Origin: Streptomyces polyasparticus
Lineage (GTDB): Bacteria; Actinomycetota; Actinomycetes; Streptomycetales; Streptomycetaceae
Assembly: GCF_014493765.1 (NCBI RefSeq)
Contig: NZ_JACTVJ010000007.1
Coordinates: 310,001-374,000, forward strand
DNA: 64,000 nt
Direction: 5' to 3'
Both the position numbers and the translations under genes were made by a program. The first letter of the stretch is position 1. Each line of letters opens with the position of its first letter. Of this stretch, positions 36,392 to 43,688 are shown in pieces. Below the pieces are notes generated by a model. It saw nothing but the letters and a program-made list of their open reading frames with translations. It did no database searches and was not told the DNA's origin.

Positions 36392-36868
36392 ATGTACGGC
36401 TACGACCAGAGCCCCGGTGGGCAGCAGCAGTACGCGCCTGGCATGCCCCCGCCGCAGCAGCAGATGCCCGGCGGCTATGGCCAGCAGCCCCCGCTCTACC
36501 CCGAGCCGTCCCCGCCCTCGCTCGCCGACGCGGTGCGCGCGTTCACGACCGGCTCGATGGCGGCCGAGGACTTCCAGCAGATCTTCGCGACCTCCAAGGT
36601 CTACTGCCCGCGCGGCGACACCCCGGGCTTCCTCGCGCTGCACAACACCCAGCAGCCGGTCATCCCGATGTTCACCTCGCTCAAGGAGCTGCGGCGGTAC
36701 GCGGGCAAGGAGTCCAAGTACTTCGTCATCACCGGCGCCGAGGTCATCGACCTCCTTCCGACGGGCTACGGCTTCGTGCTCGACATGGAGGGCGAGCACC
36801 GCATGGTCTTCGACGCGAAGGCCGTGGAGCAGATGGTCGACTTCGCGATGCGGCGGATGTACGGCTAG
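36392..36868 (+). CDS. SseB-domain protein
   Basis: The product has 158 aa. The N-terminal ~40 residues are Gln/Pro/Gly/Tyr-rich (MYGYDQSPGGQQQYAPGMPP). An SseB N-terminal-type domain follows (SKVYCPRGDTPGFLALHNTQQPVIPMFTSLKELRRYAG, then EVIDLLPTGYGFVLDMEG). In actinobacteria such proteins are uncharacterised; the enterobacterial name comes from a serine-sensitivity phenotype and does not define function here. It is divergent from the acyl-CoA dehydrogenase gene. A hairpin terminator follows. Confidence 0.78.
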   Translation: MYGYDQSPGGQQQYAPGMPPPQQQMPGGYGQQPPLYPEPSPPSLADAVRAFTTGSMAAEDFQQIFATSKVYCPRGDTPGFLALHNTQQPVIPMFTSLKELRRYAGKESKYFVITGAEVIDLLPTGYGFVLDMEGEHRMVFDAKAVEQMVDFAMRRMYG

Positions 36869-36891
36869 AGCGCGGCGTGCGGACGGCCTGG

Positions 36892-36919
36892 GAGCCCTGG
36901 AGGAATTCCTCCGGGGCTC
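36892..36919 (+). terminator. Hairpin terminator after sseB-like gene
   Basis: GAGCCCTGGAGG (36892-36903) pairs with CCTCCGGGGCTC (36908-36919), with one T-G wobble, around AATT, followed by TTCG. Confidence 0.8.
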
Positions 36920-36984
36920 TTCGCGTTCCAGGTGGCAGAAAGTTCGAGATTCAACTACTCTCGGATCAGAAGGAGGTACCGACC

Positions 36985-37224
36985 ATGCCTGCAGTAACCG
37001 TCGAGAACCCGCTGACCCTGCCCAAGGTGGCCGCTCCCGCCGACGCGGTGGCCCGCAAGGTCCTTGCCGTACAGACCGCGCCGTCCGGCTTCGAGGGCGA
37101 GGGTTTCCCGGTGCGCCGCGCGTTCGCGGGCATCAACTACAAGTACCTCGACCCGTTCATCATGATGGATCAGATGGGCGAGGTGGAGTACGCGCCGGGA
37201 GAGCCCAAGGATTCTCTCGGTTAG
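36985..37224 (+). pseudogene. Truncated pirin (N-terminal 79 residues only)
   Basis: The frame starts MPAVTVENPLTLPKVAAPAD and stays very close to the next gene for 75 codons, up to MMDQMGEVEYAPGEPK. It then ends in DSLG-stop. The following gene is full length, so this is a 5' fragment of a second pirin gene. An ideal ribosome site (AGAAGGAGG) precedes it, so a short protein may still be made. The two copies differ at many third positions, so it is not a fresh duplication. Pirins are metal-binding cupins; this fragment lacks the metal site. Confidence 0.8.
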
Positions 37225-37329
37225 GGGGGTGCTCCCGCCACCCCTGCGCGTACCTGAGCTCCATTACTACGCCTGCTCCCGCTGAACTGCGGAAACACCC
37301 CGCCCACACACCTCGCTGAAGGAGTCGTC

Positions 37330-38283
37330 ATGCCTGCCGTGACGGTTGAGAACCCGCTCGTACTTCCCCGCGTCTCTGCCCCCGCCGGCGCTGCCGCGCG
37401 TCGCGTCCTGCACGTGGGCACCGCGCCCACCGGCTTCGAAGGAGAAGGCTTCCCGGTCCGCCGTGCCTTCGCCGGGATCAACTACAAGTACCTCGACCCC
37501 TTCATCATGATGGACCAGATGGGCGAGGTGGACTACGAAGCCGGCGAGCCGAAGGGGACCCCTTGGCACCCGCACCGCGGCTTCGAGACGGTCACCTACA
37601 TCATCGACGGCACCTTCATCCACCGTGACTCCCACGGCGGCGGCGGAACCATCACCAACGGCGACACCCAGTGGATGACGGCGGGCTCGGGCCTCCTGCA
37701 CATCGAGACGCCGCCCGAGGAACTGGTCATGTCCGGTGGCCTGTTCCACGGCTTGCAGCTGTGGGTCAACCTTCCAGCCGCCGACAAGATGCAGGACCCC
37801 CGCTACCAGGACATCCGCGGCGGCAGCGTCAAGCTGCTGACGTCGCCGGACGGCGGCGCGCTCCTGCGCGTCATCGCGGGCGAGCTCGACGGCCACGAGG
37901 GCCCCGGCATCACGCACACGCCCATCACGATGATCCACGCCTCGGTAAGCCCCGGCGCCGAGATCACGCTGCCGTGGCGCTCGGACTTCAACGCCCTCGC
38001 GTACGGCCTCGCGGGCCAGGGCTTCGCCGGCACGGAGAAGCGGCCCTTCGGCATGGGGCAGACGGTCGTCTTCGGCGACGGCGACTCGGTGACCATCCGT
38101 GCCGCCGAGACCCAGGACTCGCGCAGCACCAGCTTCGACGTCGTCCTCCTGGGCGGCCTGCCGATCCGCGAGCCGATGGCCCACTACGGCCCCTTCGTCA
38201 TGAACAGCCACGCCGAACTGACCCAGGCGTTCGACGACTTCCAGGCGGGGCGGCTCGGGACCATCCCCGCCGACGAGTCCTGA
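37330..38283 (+). CDS. Pirin family cupin protein, full length
   Basis: The 317-aa protein has two cupin domains. The N-terminal one carries the metal ligands of pirins: HPHRGFETVTYIIDG (two His and Glu region), then HRDSHGGGGTITNGDTQWMTAGSGLLHIE, which supplies further His. The C-terminal half (about 170-300) is the pirin-C domain ending FDDFQAGRLGTIPAD. Bacterial pirins may bind iron and some have quercetinase activity; the reaction here is unknown. GAAGGAG precedes ATG 37330. It sits just right of the truncated copy and just left of the accessory region, so it may mark an island edge. Confidence 0.9.
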   Translation: MPAVTVENPLVLPRVSAPAGAAARRVLHVGTAPTGFEGEGFPVRRAFAGINYKYLDPFIMMDQMGEVDYEAGEPKGTPWHPHRGFETVTYIIDGTFIHRDSHGGGGTITNGDTQWMTAGSGLLHIETPPEELVMSGGLFHGLQLWVNLPAADKMQDPRYQDIRGGSVKLLTSPDGGALLRVIAGELDGHEGPGITHTPITMIHASVSPGAEITLPWRSDFNALAYGLAGQGFAGTEKRPFGMGQTVVFGDGDSVTIRAAETQDSRSTSFDVVLLGGLPIREPMAHYGPFVMNSHAELTQAFDDFQAGRLGTIPADES

Positions 38284-38289
38284 CGCTTG

Positions 38290-38328
38290 CAGCACCGTGG
38301 AGAAGAAGCGCCTACCTCCGCGGTGCTG
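38290..38328 (+). terminator. Hairpin terminator after pirin gene
   Basis: CAGCACCGTGGAG (38290-38302) pairs with CTCCGCGGTGCTG (38316-38328), with one T-G wobble. Confidence 0.75.
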
Positions 38329-38423
38329 TACAGGCCAACCTGCACCGGCCAACCAGAGAAGAGGGGGCGGTCCAACCCGAACGAGTGATTGCCTGTCTCG
38401 GCGGGGGAATGTGAGCTGGTGCC

Positions 38424-39935
38424 ATGCATCGCTGGTCCCCTTTGAACGATCGGCAACGAGTACTCCTGGGTCGCTTGGACGCGGGCGAGGAGCTCGGCGC
38501 GCAGGAGCTGAGCGACAGGCGCTCTGCCTACGCGTTGAGGGACCGCGGACTGCTGGCGGTGCGGCGTCGCCAGGGAGTTCTCTCGGCTGAGGTGACCGAG
38601 GCCGGGAAGTTCTACCTCAAGCACGGTCACCACCCGGACCACCCAGGGCACACGGCTGAAGACAAGCAGACCACGGTGCCGACCCGTCAGCCGCAGAGTC
38701 GCTCTATGAGGGTGGATCGTCCGACCGAGCAGCGGGCTGCGGCGTCCACCCGCGGCACCGACAAGGACGCGAAGAAGTCGCCGAAGGGTCGTGCCTCGTA
38801 CAGCGACAGGCCGATCCCCGTAGCGCGGAAGGCGAAGGCGACCCAGCTCATCGAGCAACTCGTCGCGGAGCGGCAGGTCATCGTCCACGAACCTGACGAA
38901 GCCCAGGTGGTGGAGTGGCGGCGTGTCATCGATTTCGCGAAGCGGCATGGACTCGTGCCGTCCGGCAAGCGCGTCGAGAAGTTCCGGATGTTCAACGGCA
39001 CCCGGGACCTGCAGATCTCTCTCCTCGACGGCCCTCATCCCAACTCCGGTCGGCAGACACCGGAAGACGGGCCCCAGGTTCCGGTACCGGTTCAGTTGCG
39101 CTCGCTGCACCCGGTCGTGGCAGCGCTTCGTGATGACGAGGGTCGGCTCGTGATGCCGGCAGAATCGCGTCGCCGTGCTCTGCGGGTGTTCCAGGGACTT
39201 GCCGCTGAAGCCGTACGACGGGGACACAGAGTGGAGGAGCGACCTGTCCCTGATCGCTACCGCAGCCGCGGATACTCTTACAACGGGCGTTATACGCCAC
39301 CGAGCTATTCGCGCCGCGAGGGCGAACTGGACTTGGTTGTCGACGGTTTCACGTACACCGTCACGATCAAGCAGGAGCACCCACAGGCTGAGGATCCGGA
39401 ACGCAGCGAGAAGCTGATGCTCGAACTCGGCTACAGCCGTTCCGCTCGCCGGAGGCAGTGGGCCGACCGTAAGCGCTGGGTGCTTGAGGACGTCCTGGGA
39501 GCGGTACTCAAGGAAGCTGAGGACCGCGCGGTCGATGATGCGCAGCGGAGGGTAGACGAGGAACGCGCGAAGGAGCAGCGCAAGGCCCGCTGGGAAGAGG
39601 CCATGGCAGCGGCGAAACAGCAAGCCGTTCAGGCCCAGCTGGCTCGTGTGCTCGGTGAACAGGCTGCGCAGTGGAGGGAAGTCGTTGTCCTGCGCGAGTA
39701 CTGCGAGGCGTTGGAAAGCCGCATCGCCGAGGCGGTGGAATCCGAGGTGCCGGAAGTCGCCTCGGCACGGAAGTGGCTGGCCTGGGCACGGAGCCACATA
39801 GAAGTGATCGATCCACTGCGCCGGCTTCCTGGGATGCCAACTCCACGTGAGCCAAAGCCCGATGACCTGAAACCGTACCTGACGGGGTGGAGCCCCTATG
39901 GGCCGGAGTCCCGCTCAGGCTGGGGGAACTTCTGA
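38424..39935 (+). CDS. Uncharacterised protein with N-terminal winged helix-like domain (Streptomyces 'PE-PGRS'-labelled type)
   Basis: The product has 503 aa. The first ~70 residues (NDRQRVLLGRLDAGEELGAQELSDRRSAYALRDRGLLAVRRRQGVLSAEVTEAGKFYL region) look like a winged helix. A disordered basic linker follows, then a globular domain (about 140-350) with RPIPVARKAKATQLIEQLV and VDGFTYTVTIKQE. A long charged coiled-coil region (about 350-450) is rich in Glu, Arg, Ala and Gln. Similar Streptomyces proteins are often mislabelled PE-PGRS; that label carries no functional information. It is followed with one base between by a Cys-rich protein, so they form an operon. It is the first gene of the accessory region. 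Confidence 0.55.
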   Translation: MHRWSPLNDRQRVLLGRLDAGEELGAQELSDRRSAYALRDRGLLAVRRRQGVLSAEVTEAGKFYLKHGHHPDHPGHTAEDKQTTVPTRQPQSRSMRVDRPTEQRAAASTRGTDKDAKKSPKGRASYSDRPIPVARKAKATQLIEQLVAERQVIVHEPDEAQVVEWRRVIDFAKRHGLVPSGKRVEKFRMFNGTRDLQISLLDGPHPNSGRQTPEDGPQVPVPVQLRSLHPVVAALRDDEGRLVMPAESRRRALRVFQGLAAEAVRRGHRVEERPVPDRYRSRGYSYNGRYTPPSYSRREGELDLVVDGFTYTVTIKQEHPQAEDPERSEKLMLELGYSRSARRRQWADRKRWVLEDVLGAVLKEAEDRAVDDAQRRVDEERAKEQRKARWEEAMAAAKQQAVQAQLARVLGEQAAQWREVVVLREYCEALESRIAEAVESEVPEVASARKWLAWARSHIEVIDPLRRLPGMPTPREPKPDDLKPYLTGWSPYGPESRSGWGNF

Positions 39936-39936
39936 C

Positions 39937-40848
39937 ATGACCAACCATCCAGCCGGGGGCGACGACAGCCGCGATGCGATCTCTCGCCCGGCTCCCACGC
40001 CGGAATTGCGGTCATTGCCTGGGAGGGCAAGGCCGCGCAAGGAAGTCTTGCGCAAGGTCGAGGAGGCCAATGCTGAGCTGCGCGAGCGGCTTCCTTCGGC
40101 CTTGTGGCCGCTCATGGTGACGGAGGCGGAACAGTACTACCGGTGGCGAGTCCAGCTGGACTGCGGCTGTGTTGACGAGGTGCTGACACTCGGCGAAGAG
40201 CGTTTGCCGAGCGAACGGCAGTGGCGCGGTCCCGAGCACGAGTGGCTGCAGAAGGGGCAGATGGTCTGCGTCCACGATGACGCTCCGCCTGCGCCGTACC
40301 GGGACATCGCGGAGTGGGGCGAGCGCAGAGAAGTGACCTTCCCCGCAGACCCGGTGGAGCCCGACGATGGGATGGATCCTCAGACGTGGGCTGTGCTCCG
40401 CCATGACGAGCCGCACACCAGCGCGTTCTGGAAGGTAACGCTGGCCTGCGGGCACATCACTGACACCATCGCCCCTGACCTGGGGTGGAAACCCGAGGAC
40501 GGGCCTCGTCTGTGCAGCGTCAAGCGCGTGGCGGAGATGACCAAGGAGTGGGAGGAGTACTGGGCATCGAACCCGACCGAACAGTCCCCTCGCGAACGGG
40601 AACATATGCGGCGGATGCTCTCGCAGCGCTGGCCGACCCCAGAACCCGAGTGCCGTTGCTACACCTGCTGCTTTGTCCACTGGATCGTGGCGTACCAGCG
40701 GGTCGGCTGGCTGGTCCCGCGCAAGGCCGCCCCGAAAAGACGGCAATCGCCGAAACCACCGTCCCGCGCTGCCCTCCAGCGCAGACTCCAGCAGGCGGAA
40801 GCCGAGGCCGAGCGGCTGCGGAGCCAACTCGCTGATCTTGATCAATAA
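39937..40848 (+). CDS. Uncharacterised Cys-rich protein with repeated CxC-type elements
   Basis: No family was recognised in this 303-aa protein. It has three cysteine clusters: YRWRVQLDCGCVDEV with KGQMVCVHDD, WKVTLACGHITDT with GPRLCSVKRV, and PEPECRCYTCCFVHW. The first two share a similar layout (C-x-C/H then C-x-H/S), suggesting a duplicated zinc-binding unit. The C-terminus is a basic coiled coil (QRRLQQAEAEAERLRSQLADLDQ). It follows the preceding gene by one base, so both are one transcript. Zinc and nucleic-acid binding is inference from the pattern. The gene ends 177 bases before the defence operon promoter region. Confidence 0.5.
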   Translation: MTNHPAGGDDSRDAISRPAPTPELRSLPGRARPRKEVLRKVEEANAELRERLPSALWPLMVTEAEQYYRWRVQLDCGCVDEVLTLGEERLPSERQWRGPEHEWLQKGQMVCVHDDAPPAPYRDIAEWGERREVTFPADPVEPDDGMDPQTWAVLRHDEPHTSAFWKVTLACGHITDTIAPDLGWKPEDGPRLCSVKRVAEMTKEWEEYWASNPTEQSPREREHMRRMLSQRWPTPEPECRCYTCCFVHWIVAYQRVGWLVPRKAAPKRRQSPKPPSRAALQRRLQQAEAEAERLRSQLADLDQ

Positions 40849-40943
40849 AGCGCCCGTCAGTTGTACGAGTCCGGACGCCCACCTGCGGGGTACCGATGCC
40901 GGGTAACTGCGAGGTTAGCCATTGAAATTGATCAAAAACAGTC

Positions 40944-40972
40944 TTGGCCCGGGTGAGCGCTGCCTGTAAATA
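40944..40972 (+). promoter_or_regulatory. Sigma-70 (HrdB)-type promoter before the GNAT-PIN/ASCH/DISARM genes
   Basis: TTGGCC (40944-40949), a 17-base spacer and TAAATA (40967-40972) match a vegetative promoter well. The region is AT-rich by local standards (with TTGAAATTGATCAAAAACA upstream). The ATG lies 54 bases further on, with GGAGGGGG just ahead of it. Confidence 0.6.
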
Positions 40973-41025
40973 GTGGGGCGAGAGATCGTTTTCATCCGTG
41001 ATGGGCCGCTCCGGAGGGGGAAACA

Positions 41026-43089
41026 ATGGCGATCAAGGTGTTGCCTGTCTCGGCTTCACAGACCAACCTGCTCGCCTCGGCCGTGTCTTTGGGGGACCGG
41101 TACACGAAGACGCTCGGGTTGTTGACGCCTCCGGCCTATCGGAAGGCGGCCGAGGACGGTGGTCTGCTCGTTGCCACGGACGGCGCGGAGCTCGTGGGCT
41201 ACGCACTCTTCGGTCTGCCGAAGCGCACCCCGCATGTCCGTCTGACCCATCTGTGCGTGGCGGAAGAGCACAGAGGGAAAGGCATCGCCCGTCGCCTGAT
41301 CGAGGCGATCAAGGAACGTCACGCCCAGCGGTTGGGCATCAAGGCGAAATGCCGACGGGACTACGACCTCAGCGCGATGTGGACGAGCCTGGGCTTCGTA
41401 CCGCGCGGCGAGATCCTGGGGCGCGGCCGCGACAGAGAGACGCTGGACAGCTGGTGGCTGGATCTGGGGCACGCGGATCTCTTCACCGATGTCGAGAGCG
41501 ACGCTCTGCTCGTCGTCACCGTGGATCACGGGGTCTTCACCGACCTCCGAGGCAGGTCGGCTGAGACGGACGCCGTGGTGGAGGAGTCACGGACCCTCGA
41601 GGCCGGCTGGCTCGCGGACCTTGTCGAACTTGCCTACACGCCACAGCTATTGCGGGACGTCCGGGATGTCATAGACACGGAGGGCCGCCAGCAACAGAGG
41701 AATGCTCTGCCCAGTCTGCGCCAGCTCACTCCTGCCCCTGAAGCTGTGGCCCAGCGCCACGACGAGCTGGTGGCGGACGTCGCTCAGAGACTCGCGGCCC
41801 TTCGGGACGCACCGGGACTGCGACAGCGGCTGCAGTACGTGGCCGAGACAGCTTGTGCCGGGCTGCAGGTGCTGGCGACACGTGATCCCCTGCTGCACCA
41901 ACTGGCAGATACTGCCTGGGAGGTGGCCGGCGTGAAGGTCGTACCCCCATCAGTGGTGACCCTGCATGTTGATGAGCTGAGGCAGGCGCAGGTCTACCGG
42001 CCGGCAGATCTGCTGGGCACCGAGTTCTCAACCGGCGAGGTCGCCCTTGGCGCCGAAGGGGAACTCATCGCGTTCTTCGACCAGGCCGGCGGAGATGACG
42101 GCTCGGCGTTCGCCACCCGTCTCAGGGCCCTGGCCACGGACTCAGTGCTGTGGCGCCGAGAACTGCTCCGAGACGGTGAAGGACGCCCTGTCGCCCTCTA
42201 CGTCTGGTCAACGGACGGACGGATCCTGACGGTTCCGTTCCTACGCACCGCCTCCCATGTCCTGGAGCAGAGCCTCGCGAGGCAGTTGCTGTTCATGCTC
42301 AAGCGGCTTGGTCAGGAACGCGGCGTTCAAGTAGTACGCATCACCGACCCGAGCCCTTCACCTGCGGCACGGGCGGCAGCCGGTGACGACGGCTTCTTCG
42401 AGTACGACGGCGGACTTGCCGCACTGCTGGTGGATGTATGCGGCACGACCGACGAGGTGGTGGCTGTCGCCCAAGAGGCGGCAGAAAGAATGGAGTTGGA
42501 AGTTCCCCCGCTTACCCCGGGCCTGTCGGCCGAGGTAGCCGCTGTGGCCGAACGCGCCTGGTGGCCGGCAAAGGTCATCGACTCGTTGCTGCCATCCTTC
42601 CTGGTGCCGATCGAGCCCCGCTGGTCCGCGGAACTGTTCAACGTCCCGGCGATGCTCCTGCCGCGCAGCGAAGTGCTGGGTATCAGCAGAGAGCACGTCT
42701 ACTACCGCTCCTCGGGGCACCGCAACGAAAGCGTTCCGGCACGCCTCCTCTGGTACGTCAGCAAGGGCACGTCAGGACCCCAGGGGCAAATGGTCATCGG
42801 CAGCTCACGGCTGGACGAGGTGCTCATCGACACACCGGATGCCTTGTTCTCGCAATTCGAACACCTGGGCGTATACGGTCGGGGTGAAGTGCGGGCGGCC
42901 GCTGATGCATCAGGGCGGGCCATGGCACTGAGGTTCTCGGACACCGAGATCTTTCCGAGGCCGGTGACGCTGGACCGATTGAACGCTCTGGCCCAGAATC
43001 TGGCGCTACCGTTGTCGCTGATGTCGTTGTCGAAGATCAATAACGCGCTGTTCCAGGCGGTCTACGAAGAGGGGCACCGAAAGACGTGA
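41026..43089 (+). CDS. GNAT acetyltransferase - PIN-like nuclease - C-terminal domain fusion
   Basis: The product has 687 aa. Residues 1-150 form a GNAT domain with the acetyl-CoA loop HLCVAEEHRGKGIARRLIEAI. Residues ~160-320 look like a PIN-like nuclease domain: VVTVDHGVFTDL (Asp167, Asp173), an acidic residue in ELAYTPQLLRD, and VLATRDPLLHQLADTAW (Asp287), as in metal-binding PIN motifs. The last ~300 residues are an unassigned region, whose end (RSEVLGISREHVYYRSSGH, DEVLIDTPDALFSQFEHLGVYG) may be a PUA/ASCH/EVE-like barrel. The stop overlaps the ASCH gene start by four bases. A toxin or RNA-cleaving effector role is inferred from the PIN and GNAT folds and defence context. ATG 41026 has GGAGGGGG. 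Confidence 0.6.
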   Translation: MAIKVLPVSASQTNLLASAVSLGDRYTKTLGLLTPPAYRKAAEDGGLLVATDGAELVGYALFGLPKRTPHVRLTHLCVAEEHRGKGIARRLIEAIKERHAQRLGIKAKCRRDYDLSAMWTSLGFVPRGEILGRGRDRETLDSWWLDLGHADLFTDVESDALLVVTVDHGVFTDLRGRSAETDAVVEESRTLEAGWLADLVELAYTPQLLRDVRDVIDTEGRQQQRNALPSLRQLTPAPEAVAQRHDELVADVAQRLAALRDAPGLRQRLQYVAETACAGLQVLATRDPLLHQLADTAWEVAGVKVVPPSVVTLHVDELRQAQVYRPADLLGTEFSTGEVALGAEGELIAFFDQAGGDDGSAFATRLRALATDSVLWRRELLRDGEGRPVALYVWSTDGRILTVPFLRTASHVLEQSLARQLLFMLKRLGQERGVQVVRITDPSPSPAARAAAGDDGFFEYDGGLAALLVDVCGTTDEVVAVAQEAAERMELEVPPLTPGLSAEVAAVAERAWWPAKVIDSLLPSFLVPIEPRWSAELFNVPAMLLPRSEVLGISREHVYYRSSGHRNESVPARLLWYVSKGTSGPQGQMVIGSSRLDEVLIDTPDALFSQFEHLGVYGRGEVRAAADASGRAMALRFSDTEIFPRPVTLDRLNALAQNLALPLSLMSLSKINNALFQAVYEEGHRKT

Positions 43090-43565
43090 GCGATCTGGAA
43101 CGCGCGATGCTGCTGTCCGTCCACCCACGCTTCGCGACGGCGATCCTCGCTGGGAGCAAGACGGTGGAGGTCCGCAGGCAGCGAGTCGCCGCTCCACCGG
43201 GAACCACGGTGTTCCTCTATGCGACTGCTCCCACGATGGCGATCGTCGGGATGGCCCGGATCGCCTCGGTTCACGTCGCTTCTCCGCGAGAAGTCTGGTC
43301 CGCCAGCCGCACCCGCACGGGGATCACTCGACGCGAGTACGACGCCTACATGAGCGGTGCGACGCAGGCCAGCGGAGTCTCCCTTGAGAACCCGGTTACG
43401 TTCGACGACCCGGTATCACTTGACGCGTTGCGCGCGGAAGGTACCTTCCACCCACCGCAGAGCTATCGGTACCTGAAGATCGAAGATCTGCCGCAGGTGG
43501 CCGAGGCCGCACGGGCTGCCGACCCGGCTGCGCAGAGATCGCTCAGCAGACTTGTGTCGGCGTAG
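43086..43565 (+). CDS. ASCH-domain protein
   Basis: The 159-aa protein begins MLLSVHPRFATAILAGSKTVEVRRQRVAAPPGTTVFLYATAP, the typical ASCH start with the KTVEVRR element, and continues as a PUA-like beta-barrel (MARIASVHVASPREVW). ASCH domains bind nucleic acids or modified bases and are common beside regulators and RNA-processing enzymes. GTG 43086 overlaps the stop of the upstream GNAT-PIN gene (GTGA), so translation is coupled and the two products probably act together, possibly as an effector and its RNA- or DNA-recognition or antidote partner (inference). Confidence 0.72.
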   Translation: MSDLERAMLLSVHPRFATAILAGSKTVEVRRQRVAAPPGTTVFLYATAPTMAIVGMARIASVHVASPREVWSASRTRTGITRREYDAYMSGATQASGVSLENPVTFDDPVSLDALRAEGTFHPPQSYRYLKIEDLPQVAEAARAADPAAQRSLSRLVSA

Positions 43566-43688
43566 CCATACCGCTGATGGCCTCGGGGAACTTGAAGCGG
43601 ACCGTACCCGCGGTCGGAGATACTGGATTTTCCGTGACCTCCGCGGCCAGGTTGCAGCGCGACGTGCCGGGGTGATCACGCTCCGGCA

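Noticed and set aside
36985-37224. Truncated pirin as a sequencing frameshift of one gene
   Set aside because: A complete pirin with its own start and ribosome site follows, and the two copies differ at many positions, so one misread gene cannot explain both.
38284-38423. Integration attachment site at the pirin/defence junction
   Set aside because: No integrase, tRNA or clear direct repeat pair can be seen within the window, so an att site is not listed as a feature.
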